A DNA stretch of 64,000 nt from Paraburkholderia sp. BL21I4N1. GTDB taxonomy: Bacteria > Pseudomonadota > Gammaproteobacteria > Burkholderiales > Burkholderiaceae. The DNA lies in assembly GCF_002973525.1 (NCBI RefSeq), contig NZ_PVEN01000018.1, positions 100,156 through 164,155 on the forward strand, read 5' to 3'. Positions within the stretch are counted from its first letter, which is position 1. Every line of letters starts with the position of its first letter. Under the pieces are notes generated by a model. That model did not search any database, was not told the DNA's origin, and saw only the letters and a list, made by a program, of their open reading frames with translations. The position numbers were made by a program, and so were the translations under genes. Shown here piece after piece: positions 11,096 to 19,012 of this stretch.

Positions 11096-11407
11096 TCAGG
11101 CCTTCTTGTTATATGCACTGCACCAACCCTTGCTGGCGACCTGCTTGCCCGCGAACATCGGGCAGCCACCGTAGGCGTCGGTCGGCTTGGCTTGATAGAA
11201 ACTGCAGTTGCCGCAATCCTGGCCCGCTGCGTACTTCGCGAACTTGGCTTTGTCGACTTTGCTGGCGTCGGCCTTGTAGCCGAGTGCTTGTGCGGTCGGG
11301 TCGGTTTCGGCCACTTTCGGTGCATCGGCAAAAGCCGAGCGCGACAGCGCGAACGTGGACGCCACACCAATGCTGGTGATCAAAAACGTACGACGGGAAG
11401 ATTTCAT
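11096..11407 (-). CDS. High-potential iron-sulfur protein (HiPIP)
   Basis: 103 residues. The precursor begins MKSSRRTFLITS, a twin-arginine (Tat) signal, with cleavage near AFADAP, as expected for a protein that is folded with its cluster before export. The four cluster ligands are Cys65, Cys68, Cys82 and Cys96 in the family spacing (CGNC, GGCPMF, GWCSAY). HiPIPs carry one [4Fe-4S] cluster that cycles 3+/2+ and act as periplasmic electron carriers. The start at 11407 has GGAG upstream. Monocistronic with its own terminator; the redox partner is not evident from the neighbours. Confidence 0.95.
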   Translation of the reverse strand: MKSSRRTFLITSIGVASTFALSRSAFADAPKVAETDPTAQALGYKADASKVDKAKFAKYAAGQDCGNCSFYQAKPTDAYGGCPMFAGKQVASKGWCSAYNKKA

Positions 11408-11658
11408 GGGGGACTCACTCCATTTATATAGAACTGATCGCCGTTCTAGTGACAGCGGTCCCCAAGGATAGCAACGAAGCCGTCGCGCGTGACGGCCCAA
11501 ATGATAGAGATAACCGAATCGGTACGCCCCTGCGCCAGAATGTCGCGCGAGCGCTTGAGCCGCGATGGCGCGCGATGAGAATGACTCGCAAAGAGAATCG
11601 CGTGGGGTCGCTTTGCGGCGTATTTAAGCGAGAGAGTGAGTGGCGAATCTCGCTCGAT

Positions 11659-12765
11659 CTACGCGCGCCCACTCAATTCGCAAACCCGCTGCGCGATCGC
11701 CAGCGACGCCGTCAATCCCGGCGACTCGATCCCGAACAGATTGACGAGCCCACGCACACCATGCGCGGCCGGACCTTGAATCAGAAAGTCCGCCGCCGGC
11801 TCGCCCGGCCCGGAAAGCTTCGGACGAATCCCTGCATAAGCGGGTTGCAGCGCGTCGTCGGGCAGCGCGGGCCAATACGCGCGAATCGCCGCATAAAACG
11901 AGTCCGCGCGATGAGGATCGACGTCGTAGTTGATCGCATCGACCCACTCGACGTCGGGACCGAAACGCGCCTGGCCGCCGAGATCGATTGTCAGATGCAC
12001 GCCGAGGCCAGCTTCGTTCGGCATCGGATAGATCAGACGGCTGAATGGCGCGCGGCCCGACATGCTGAAGTAGTTGCCGCGCGCCAGATAAAGCGGCGGC
12101 ACGTGACGCGCGTCGAGTCCACGAATCTGCCGCGCTAACGCATTCGCCTGCAGCCCCGCGCTGTTGATCACGCACGCGGCGCTAATCGTGGTCGGCGCGC
12201 TGCCGCCGACCTTGATGATGAAGCGGCCGTTGCTCGCTTCGATCGCTTCGACCGGCGCGTGAAACGCGCACACGGCGCCGTCGCGTTCGGCATCGCCCTG
12301 AATCGCCAGCATGAACTGATGACTATCGACGATACCCGTCTGCGGCGAGAACACCGCCTCGACACATTCGAGCGCCGGTTCGAGCGCCTGCGCCTGATCG
12401 CCGTCGATCCGCAGCAGGTCGAGCACGCCGTTCTCGCGCCCTTTGGCCATGATGCTTTCGAGCTGGGGAATCTGGTTGCGCGAAGTGGCGACCAGCAGTT
12501 TGCCGCAGCGCGAATGCGGTACGTTGTGCTCGGCGCAGAAGTCGTAAAGCATCTCGCGGCCGCGCACGCAGAGCGCCGCCTTCTGCGAGCCGCGTGGATA
12601 GTAGATGCCCGCGTGAATCACTTCGCTGTTGCGTGAGCTGGTGCCCACGCCGATCGCTTCGGCGGCCTCCAGCACGATCACTTCACGCCCGCGCGCGGCC
12701 AGCGCGCGCGCCACGGCCAGACCGACCACGCCCGCGCCGATCACTACACATTCGATTTGGTCCAT
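11659..12765 (-). CDS. FAD-dependent oxidoreductase (L-2-hydroxyglutarate oxidase/dehydrogenase-like)
   Basis: 368 residues of the DAO/GlpD-like flavoprotein fold. The Rossmann FAD-binding motif is at the extreme N-terminus (VVIGAGVVGLAVARALAARG, then the acidic residue in VIVLE), followed by RNSEVIHAGIYYPRGSQKA and the substrate-side region LARGNYFSM and GVHLTIDLGGQARFGPDVEWV, which together resemble LhgO/L2HGDH proteins. C-terminal NLFGIESPGLTASLAIA closes the FAD site. L-2-hydroxyglutarate or another 2-hydroxyacid/amino acid is a plausible substrate, from family similarity only. The ATG at 12765 places the Rossmann motif correctly; the frame is open 40 codons further upstream without family similarity. 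Confidence 0.88.
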   Translation of the reverse strand: MDQIECVVIGAGVVGLAVARALAARGREVIVLEAAEAIGVGTSSRNSEVIHAGIYYPRGSQKAALCVRGREMLYDFCAEHNVPHSRCGKLLVATSRNQIPQLESIMAKGRENGVLDLLRIDGDQAQALEPALECVEAVFSPQTGIVDSHQFMLAIQGDAERDGAVCAFHAPVEAIEASNGRFIIKVGGSAPTTISAACVINSAGLQANALARQIRGLDARHVPPLYLARGNYFSMSGRAPFSRLIYPMPNEAGLGVHLTIDLGGQARFGPDVEWVDAINYDVDPHRADSFYAAIRAYWPALPDDALQPAYAGIRPKLSGPGEPAADFLIQGPAAHGVRGLVNLFGIESPGLTASLAIAQRVCELSGRA

Positions 12766-13136
12766 GTCCCTTGACGCGATTGAATCATCGCGCGCTGCCT
12801 CGTTCACCCGATAGTGATGAAGACAGGATGCGGCTATCGAGTGCCGCACACCGCTCGCTGTCGAACGTACCTGCCGTTTCTGCAACCGCTACGCAAATTG
12901 TACGACGCCGCACAGACGCAAATGCCCGCCGTCGGAAACGACGGCGGGCATTTGCATTCGGTCTTCAGCGGGTCAAACGTAGCGGCCAGACGAATCAGTG
13001 TACGCCGTCGAAGCGGCCGGCGCTCGCTTCTTCGCGTGCTCTCGCGACAGCCTGTGCGGCGACTGCTGCGCGCCGCTGCACAGACAAGCCGCAGACGGCA
13101 CGGTTGTCACCGCAGCGTCACGAACAGCGCAAACGT
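12766..13136. other. Intergenic region with a perfect 16-bp hairpin
   Basis: 371 bases between two minus-strand genes, with no ORF I would support. The one clear element is a perfect 16-bp inverted repeat (12918-12933 with 12940-12955, loop GGAAAC). It lacks a T run in either direction. Read on the minus strand it could end transcripts of the DUF4148 gene; it also lies 150 bases upstream of the flavoprotein start. Confidence 0.6.
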
Positions 13137-13562
13137 TTAGTTCTGCGTGCTCACCGTACGGCGCGATGCTTCGACCACCGAGCTCGTCGCTTGCGCGCGC
13201 GGCGGCGTATAGCCACCCAGCGCAATTTGCTGCTGATAAGCGGGCGCGTTCGGGTTGAGATTCAGTTCACCGCTGGCGCGCGCTTCGGCCAGCTCGGCCT
13301 TCACCTGAGCGCGCGTTTTCGGGCCGTTGTCCGGCGTGGCGCGGACGCTGTCGGCGGAAACCGGCGCATACGGGTTCTGATTCAGTTCGCCGTCGGCGCG
13401 CGCTTGCACCACCTCGGCGTTGACTTGAGCGCGGCTTACGCCGCTCGGCTGCGTGTACGTCGCGACTTCGGGACGATACGAGGTTGCCGGACCGTAGCCG
13501 CTCGCGAAAGCCGGGGCCGCGACTGCAACGGAGAAAAGCAAAGCGAAGGAAGCGGATCTCAT
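13137..13562 (-). CDS. DUF4148 domain-containing small exported protein
   Basis: 141 residues. MRSASFALLFSVAVAAPAFASG is a normal Sec signal peptide. The mature part carries two copies of a roughly 40-residue unit, R-AQVNAEVVQARADGELNQNP and R-AQVKAELAEARASGELNLNP, which is the DUF4148 repeat found in many small Burkholderiaceae periplasmic proteins. No biochemical role is established for the family to my knowledge. Start at 13562 chosen because the longer frame puts a basic leader before the signal peptide. Confidence 0.88.
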   Translation of the reverse strand: MRSASFALLFSVAVAAPAFASGYGPATSYRPEVATYTQPSGVSRAQVNAEVVQARADGELNQNPYAPVSADSVRATPDNGPKTRAQVKAELAEARASGELNLNPNAPAYQQQIALGGYTPPRAQATSSVVEASRRTVSTQN

Positions 13563-13770
13563 GATGGTTTCCAATAGTCGTTGAATTCGGGTTCTGTGCC
13601 TGGCGAGTGACGTCTGGCGCGGTGGCCTGGGCGTCATGTCGATGAAGCTCAGTGTATTCCCTGACTATCGAAAAATTGGACCGATTGAAAGCAACTTAAC
13701 ATCTCATAATCAGCAACAATTGCTGCGGCAATCTCCGCATTTGCGGCAGGGATCGCCGCTTTGGGGCCAT

Positions 13771-13796
13771 AAAAAAGCCGCCTGGAGGCGGCTTTT
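13771..13796 (-). terminator. Terminator of the AAA ATPase gene
   Basis: Perfect 10-bp stem (13773-13782 with 13787-13796), TGGA loop, flanked by A and T runs on both sides so it can act in both directions; it follows the minus-strand ATPase stop by 24 bases. Confidence 0.9.
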
Positions 13797-13819
13797 CTAC
13801 GAAAAATGGGCAAAAAATC

Positions 13820-14797
13820 TCAAAAACCGATTGGTTTTCGTCGATTTCCGTAGTCGAGGCGAATGTCGCCCGCTTCGATCCGATCGCGTCCGTCGATACG
13901 CGCGGAGCCGAAGCCATTGAGAATCGCCCGGCGCATTTCCCGCGGTGACGCTGGCTTCAACGCATCGAGTGCGCCGTCACCGATCTGCTCGGGAAAGCGC
14001 TGTCCCCAGTTGTGCGCCGAGCGGATCTCGTCGTAGATCGATTGGGCGATGCGGCGCGCGCCCGCGTGATCCGGCGGCGGGATCTCATACACGTTCATGC
14101 GGTTCAGGATTGGCTCGGGGATCGAGCGTTCGTCGTTCGCGGTCGCGATCCAGATCACGTGTCCCGCGTCGATCGGAATCTCCGCGAATTCATCGATAAA
14201 GGTCTGCGCCGTGTCGTGCTCCAGCAGCGCGTACAACGCGCCGAGCGGATCGTATTGCGAATCGCCGGTCGCCTTATCGATTTCGTCGACGGCAATCACG
14301 GGATTCGCGTAGCTGCCGTTCACGAGCGCATCGAACACCTTGCCCGGCTTCGCGTTCTTCCATTGCGACGAGGCACCCGACAGAATCCAGCCCGCCGTCA
14401 ACGAACTCATCGCCACGTATTGATACGCGGTGCCGAGCAGGCGCGCCAACTGCTTGGCAAAGTGTGTCTTGCCGATGCCGGGGTCGCCGAGCAGCAGGAT
14501 CGGCATCAGTTCGAGCCGGTCCTCGGTCTCGAGGCACAACGCGACCTGTTTGCGGATGTCGTCGAGCGGCGCTGAAAAGTTGGGCAACGCGCCGATCAGA
14601 TCGTCGATGGACGGCATCCGGTTCGGCTTGACGCAGAAGCGCAGATTACCGGTTTTCAGCATCTTTTCGTACATGGCGCGCAGCGCTTCGTTTGCGCCTT
14701 CGCCGAGATCGTTCAGCGCGGTCTCGACCTGATCGAGGTCGTACACCTGACTGAAAGACGCCACGGCGATTTCCTGTTTGACTATTGCTGTTGTCAT
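13820..14797 (-). CDS. AAA family ATPase, Lon-like ATPase module without protease domain
   Basis: 325 residues. Walker A is GDPGIGKT (residues 104-111), Walker B AVDEIDKA (Asp171/Glu172), sensor 1 IWIATAND, and a sensor 2 region SPREMRRAI. The order and wording of these motifs (PILLLGDPGIGKTHFAKQLA, AGWILSGASSQWKNAKPGKV, DPLGALYALLEHD) are close to the ATPase of Lon proteases, yet there is no Lon N domain and no Ser-Lys protease domain, and the protein ends soon after the AAA lid. The first 80 residues are a helical segment of unknown role. It is a single gene; no partner gene adjoins it. It may be a remodelling ATPase; the client is unknown. Confidence 0.85.
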   Translation of the reverse strand: MTTAIVKQEIAVASFSQVYDLDQVETALNDLGEGANEALRAMYEKMLKTGNLRFCVKPNRMPSIDDLIGALPNFSAPLDDIRKQVALCLETEDRLELMPILLLGDPGIGKTHFAKQLARLLGTAYQYVAMSSLTAGWILSGASSQWKNAKPGKVFDALVNGSYANPVIAVDEIDKATGDSQYDPLGALYALLEHDTAQTFIDEFAEIPIDAGHVIWIATANDERSIPEPILNRMNVYEIPPPDHAGARRIAQSIYDEIRSAHNWGQRFPEQIGDGALDALKPASPREMRRAILNGFGSARIDGRDRIEAGDIRLDYGNRRKPIGF

Positions 14798-15063
14798 CGC
14801 TCACCCCGTCTGGCTGGTCTTGCTGCAGCGGCTACCGTTAGGCGCCGTTTCAAGTCCAGTGTAACGACGACATATTCGTGTGCAAGCCAGCAGTCGTGCG
14901 GCTCTGCTGCTAACAAGCGGTTGTTTTCCGGGCTCCAGCCCTCAACTGAAATGCATTGTTGCTGAACCCGGCCCGTTTGGCGTGTCAGAAAAACGTTCCG
15001 CCCATCAGGCGTAAGATGACCGTCTGTCCAGGCGGGCAGGTGCAGTGACCGGAGAATTCTTCT

Positions 15064-15567
15064 ATGTGGAAAACCAGTATCCTGGCCGTGCTGCTCGGCA
15101 CTTCGTTGCTGGCGAACGCGCAGCAGCGTCCGGCGCAACAGGTCGTGCAGTGGCAATTGCAGGTCATGCGCGACGGCCAGCAGATCGACTCGTTCGACGG
15201 CACCACCACGGTCGGCCAGGCGCGCACGGATACGCATCACAAGGTGGTGCAACATAACGTCGGCTGTAAAGATCAGCCCGGCGGCAGTCTCGATCTGACG
15301 CGCACGCTGACCGTCTCGCCGCTGCAGGCGGACGCGAACGAGGTCACGCTGTCGATCGAAGCGCAGGAAACCTTCGAGGAAGACGGCGCGCAACAAACCG
15401 ACACCGGCTGCAAGCTACCGCCGCAACCGCGTCAGGTGAGCGCGAGCCACCCGGGACTGAAGGTGCCGGCGGGCCAGTGGGCGAGTTGGACGATCGTCGA
15501 CAAGAATCCGAACCTGGTCTATCGCGTGAAGGCCGGTCTCGCGAATACGGCGACCAGTGCGAACTAG
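15064..15567 (+). CDS. Secreted protein of unknown function
   Basis: 167 residues. A signal peptide (MWKTSILAVLLGTSLLANA) precedes a mature part rich in beta-type sequence: QVVQWQLQVMRDGQQIDSFDGTTTVGQART. Two Cys are present in the mature part (GCKDQPGG and GCKLPPQP) and could form a disulfide in the periplasm. GGAG lies eight bases before the ATG. I do not recognise the family. It lies divergent from the AAA ATPase gene and is followed in the same direction by an EEP-family hydrolase gene 137 bases on. Confidence 0.75.
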   Translation: MWKTSILAVLLGTSLLANAQQRPAQQVVQWQLQVMRDGQQIDSFDGTTTVGQARTDTHHKVVQHNVGCKDQPGGSLDLTRTLTVSPLQADANEVTLSIEAQETFEEDGAQQTDTGCKLPPQPRQVSASHPGLKVPAGQWASWTIVDKNPNLVYRVKAGLANTATSAN

Positions 15568-15703
15568 CCAGGTCTGCGCGAATGAGCGCCCAAATAACTA
15601 CGCGACCACCCGAACCTATCGACACGAGCCACGCGCGAGCAAGCCGCTGGCGACACGGGCCTCGTCACTGAAGCCCTCAAACAGAACACGTGGATAACGC
15701 GGC

Positions 15704-16501
15704 ATGCGAAACCCCGAAGAATTGATCCGCGAGAGCATTGCGCCGAAGGACTTCATTGCGGTGAGCTGGAACCTGCACAAGGGCCGCACACCGCTCGGCT
15801 TTCAGGCGTGGCAGGCCATGCAGCGCTGGGTGCAATCCACTCACGCGGACGCGTATTTTTTACAGGAAGCGATGGCGCGGCGCATGCCCTCGCCTGTGCT
15901 GGCGAGCAGTTTCGGCGCGCCGGTTGCCGATCCGTTGAACGATGTCTGGCATTGCCAGGCCACCGAAATCGCGCGCGCGCTGGAGCTGGAAATCGCGCTC
16001 GGACCGAACGTGTTCAAGCCGTCGTGGCGGCACGGCAATGCGATTCTCTCGCCGCATCCGCTCGACCTTGGCGGCCGCTGGGACATCTCCGCGCATCGCT
16101 TCGAAAAGCGCGGTTTGCTGGTGGCGCGGGCCACCTTCGGCGGTCATTCGGTCACGCTGTTGTGTGCGCATCTCGCGCTGACACGCTCGGCGCGTTTGCG
16201 GCAGATGAACTGGATCGCGCACTGGATCGCGAAGGAAGCGCCGGAAGGCCCGCTGGTGCTGGCGGGTGATTTCAACGATTGGCGTAACGATTCGGTGCCG
16301 CTGTTCGGCGAGCACGGTTTGCAGGAAGTGGCGACGTTGCTCGGCGAATCGGGGCGCACGTTCCCGGCGTTTTCACCGGCGCTCGCGCTCGACAAGATGT
16401 TCGTGCGCGGCATGAAGCCGATCGAATGGATCCAGCCGACGCAGGAAACGGCGTGGTTGTCGGACCATTTGCCGTATATGGCGCGCTTGCGGGTGGAGTG
16501 A
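15704..16501 (+). CDS. Endonuclease/exonuclease/phosphatase (EEP) family hydrolase
   Basis: 265 residues. The EEP fold residues are visible in order: VSWNLHKGRT (Asn), FLQEA (metal-binding Glu), ILSPHP, LLCAHLALT (His), VLAGDFNDWRND (Asp and Asn), and the terminal SDHLPYMARL (Asp-His). The family includes Mg-dependent nucleases and phospholipid or inositol phosphate phosphatases. Many Burkholderia and Pseudomonas homologues sit next to a cardiolipin synthase-like gene, which is absent here. No signal peptide, so probably cytosolic. Substrate unknown. Confidence 0.88.
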   Translation: MRNPEELIRESIAPKDFIAVSWNLHKGRTPLGFQAWQAMQRWVQSTHADAYFLQEAMARRMPSPVLASSFGAPVADPLNDVWHCQATEIARALELEIALGPNVFKPSWRHGNAILSPHPLDLGGRWDISAHRFEKRGLLVARATFGGHSVTLLCAHLALTRSARLRQMNWIAHWIAKEAPEGPLVLAGDFNDWRNDSVPLFGEHGLQEVATLLGESGRTFPAFSPALALDKMFVRGMKPIEWIQPTQETAWLSDHLPYMARLRVE

Positions 16502-16508
16502 GGCGCGG

Positions 16509-17504
16509 TTATCCGCGCTGCGGCGTCCACTTCACCGTTGCGGCCAACTCCTCGCCCGCCTGCAATACACAGCCCCCCACCTGCTCGCGCGAGCCGACCG
16601 CGTTGAAACAGTCCGTGGTATTCGTCACCGGTTCCACGCACAACTGCGGATCGTTGGCCGGTGCGTACACCACCATGTGGTCGAACGGCGCGTCGGCGGT
16701 CATGGTCAATTGACGGTGTTCGTCAGGCCACGCGACCGTCGCCGCACGCGACCAGTTCGCGAAGTTATTGTCGAGATCGAACGCATCCGGCGACAGGCCT
16801 TCACGCAAGGCATCCACTGCGGGATGCGGACCGAGATGCGTCGGCAGTACGTCGGCGTCGGCGTGCCACATGGCGCGCACGTCCGCATGCACGCGAGTCG
16901 CCGCGGTGCGCGGATAGTACGGATGATGCCCCATGCCGAACGGCATCGGCCGGTCGGCCAGATTCCGCGCGGACAACGTGATGACAAGCGCCCCGCCGCT
17001 CAGCGCAATGCGTTGCTGCGCGCGATAGCGAAACGGCCAGTCGCCGGGAATCCGCGCATCCGGTTCGTGTTCGAAGTGCAAGTCCACCGAGCTTGCGGTG
17101 CGCGCGCCGACTCGCCACTTACGCCGCCACGCGTTCCCGTGCAGCGCATGCGCGAACCGCGGGTCGTTGCCGGCGAGGTCGATCGTGACGCCGTCGAACT
17201 CGAAGCGCGCGTCGCGAATCCGGTTGCAATAGGGAAACAGCGGAAAGCTCGCCATCCGCAGCGGATCGCGTTCAGCGAACGCCGCCGACGTCGCCGGCCG
17301 CAGCCAATGCAATGGACCGTCGGACGTGACTTCGTAGAACGCGGCGAGCGCGCCGCCCACTGCGGGCGCGAGCACCGCGCGCAGTGCCCCGGCCTGCAAC
17401 GTCACCAGCGTGGGCGCAATGGCCGGGTCGTCGAGCCACGCAAGCTCGTCAAGCGCCGCCGTCTTCGCGAGCGGCCGGTTCGGGTTCAGGGAAACGTCGC
17501 GCAT
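16509..17504 (-). CDS. Aldose 1-epimerase (galactose mutarotase family)
   Basis: 331 residues of the GalM-type beta-sandwich. The family landmarks PLFPYCNRIRDARFEFDG (with the substrate Arg), the catalytic-His region FAHALHGNAWRRKW, FGMGHHPYYPR, and near the C-terminus DHMVVYAPANDPQLCVEPVTNTTDCFN (with the catalytic Glu) are all present. It interconverts alpha and beta anomers of aldoses. The ATG at 17504 gives a normal N-terminus but no good Shine-Dalgarno is visible, so the start is tentative. It is divergent from a LacI-type regulator and a sugar ABC importer, and its control region carries one of three shared AT-rich operator-like sites, so it is probably part of that sugar regulon. Confidence 0.9.
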   Translation of the reverse strand: MRDVSLNPNRPLAKTAALDELAWLDDPAIAPTLVTLQAGALRAVLAPAVGGALAAFYEVTSDGPLHWLRPATSAAFAERDPLRMASFPLFPYCNRIRDARFEFDGVTIDLAGNDPRFAHALHGNAWRRKWRVGARTASSVDLHFEHEPDARIPGDWPFRYRAQQRIALSGGALVITLSARNLADRPMPFGMGHHPYYPRTAATRVHADVRAMWHADADVLPTHLGPHPAVDALREGLSPDAFDLDNNFANWSRAATVAWPDEHRQLTMTADAPFDHMVVYAPANDPQLCVEPVTNTTDCFNAVGSREQVGGCVLQAGEELAATVKWTPQRG

Positions 17505-17645
17505 GATCAAAAAAGGCGGGGCCTCGGACGAAGGCCGGCAGCAACGCGCATCGCGTGTCTCCTGTAGCGTGCCGCGCACTGCGCGCGGCCGGCGGACCAT
17601 GAAAGCCCGCGCGACCGAGAATCGCACGCCAAAGCCCATCGGTCA

Positions 17646-17661
17646 ATATTATTAGTAATAA
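17646..17661. promoter_or_regulatory. Candidate LacI-family operator 1 (perfect palindrome)
   Basis: ATATTATTAGT at 17646-17656 overlaps the perfect odd palindrome TTATTA-G-TAATAA at 17649-17661. It stands out as AT-only sequence in GC-rich DNA and lies 142 bases upstream of the aldose epimerase start, between it and the regulator gene. LacI-family proteins bind such odd-centred palindromes. Assignment to the adjacent regulator is inference. Confidence 0.7.
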
Positions 17662-17734
17662 ATTAAGCAAAAACACCGACCTGCAGCAGGCTTCGCCATT
17701 CCCAAATGGCGGGTTAGCGCGCGTTGCCGTGCGC

Positions 17735-17750
17735 ATATTATTAGTGGTAC
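17735..17750. promoter_or_regulatory. Candidate LacI-family operator 2
   Basis: Second copy of ATATTATTAGT (17735-17745), 68 bases before the regulator start. Only the left half of the palindrome is kept (TTATTA-G-TGGTAC). Position suggests autoregulation. Confidence 0.6.
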
Positions 17751-17812
17751 CGTCAGCACCACGATGCCTCGGCATGCTCCTGCTTTAGCGCCGCTCCAGC
17801 GCGGCCCGCACA

Positions 17813-18895
17813 ATGAAAAAATCGACTCAACGCCGCCCCACCATGACCGACATCGCCAAGCTCACCGGCGTGTCGCAATCCACTGTCTCGCTGGTACTGA
17901 ACAACGCCACCGGCGCGAAGTTTTCCGACGCCACCCGCACCAAGGTGCTGAAGGCCGCGCACGATCTCGGCTACCGCTTGTCGCTGCGCGAGGCGGTGCC
18001 GGCCTCGGCCGACGACCGCAATCTGATCGTCTACCTCGCCGACGAGATTTCCACCAGCCCGCACCCGGTCGTCAACGTCGACGGCGCGCGCGACGCGGCC
18101 TACGCGGCCGGCAAGATGCTGGCGGTCTATTCGACGCACGGCAACGCCGACATCGAAAAGCAGGTGCTCGACACGACGCTGTCGAACCCGCATGTGTTCG
18201 GTGTGATTTACGCAACCGTCTACACCCGCAAGGTGACGCTGCCGGCCACGCTGTCGCAGGTGCCGACCGTGCTGCTGAACTGTTACACGAGCGAAGGCGG
18301 CGTTTCTTCGGTGGTGCCGGCCGAAGTCGCCGGCGGCCATCTGGCAACCGACTATCTGCTGCAGGCCGGGCACCGGCGCATCGGCTATATCAACGGCGAA
18401 CCGTGGCAGGACGCGTCGAAAGACCGGCTCAAAGGCTATCGCACCGCGCTCGCCACCGCCGACCTGCCGTACGCCCCGGAACTGGTGCGCGACGGCGACT
18501 GGAGCTCGGGCGTCGGCTTCGAACTGACGCTCTCGCTGATGCGCGAAGCCAATCCGCCCACCGCGATCTTCTGCGCCAACGACCTGACCGCGCTCGGCGC
18601 GATCGAAGCGTTGAAGCAACTCGGCCTACGCGTGCCCGAAGACGTCTCGGTGCTCGGCTACGACGATCAGGAAATCGCCCGCCACACGCATCCGCCGCTC
18701 TCCACCGTCGTGCTGCCGAACTACGAGTTAGGCCGCTGGGCGGTCGAAACCCTGCTGCAGGAAGAACAGAACCGTGCTGCCGGCGCGCCGGTGCGGCACC
18801 GCATGGTGAAGCTGGACGGACCGCTGGTCGAACGTGCGTCGGTCAGGGTAATTACCGAGGCAAAAAAGCCGGCAATTAATATTATTAGTGATTGA
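17813..18895 (+). CDS. LacI family transcriptional regulator
   Basis: 360 residues. The N-terminal helix-turn-helix is MTDIAKLTGVSQSTVSLVLNN (residues 11-31), with the hinge ATRTKVLKAAHDLGYRLS, followed by a periplasmic-binding-protein-like effector domain (GGHLATDYLLQAGHRRIGYINGE, FCANDLTALGAIEALKQLG, SVLGYDDQEIARHTHPPLSTV). It probably senses a sugar or sugar derivative and controls the downstream ABC importer, itself and the divergent epimerase gene; three copies of an AT-rich 11-mer mark these three control regions. Start at 17813 gives a conventional N-terminus, though no strong Shine-Dalgarno is seen. Confidence 0.95.
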   Translation: MKKSTQRRPTMTDIAKLTGVSQSTVSLVLNNATGAKFSDATRTKVLKAAHDLGYRLSLREAVPASADDRNLIVYLADEISTSPHPVVNVDGARDAAYAAGKMLAVYSTHGNADIEKQVLDTTLSNPHVFGVIYATVYTRKVTLPATLSQVPTVLLNCYTSEGGVSSVVPAEVAGGHLATDYLLQAGHRRIGYINGEPWQDASKDRLKGYRTALATADLPYAPELVRDGDWSSGVGFELTLSLMREANPPTAIFCANDLTALGAIEALKQLGLRVPEDVSVLGYDDQEIARHTHPPLSTVVLPNYELGRWAVETLLQEEQNRAAGAPVRHRMVKLDGPLVERASVRVITEAKKPAINIISD

Positions 18896-18905
18896 CCGAT
18901 AATAA
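18879..18905. promoter_or_regulatory. Candidate LacI-family operator 3
   Basis: Third copy of ATATTATTAGT (18879-18889), overlapping the last codons of the regulator gene and lying 124 bases upstream of the sugar-binding-protein start. TTATTA at 18882-18887 is mirrored by TAATAA at 18900-18905, so two half sites face each other with a 12-base gap. Confidence 0.65.
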
Positions 18906-19012
18906 TTCTGAGTGGAATAATCGGCACGTCCGGTTGTGACGGAACAGCGTCGGCGGGCAGGAGAAACACAAAAAGCAAATACAACCTACCTCACCAGGTA
19001 CTGGAGGAAGAC

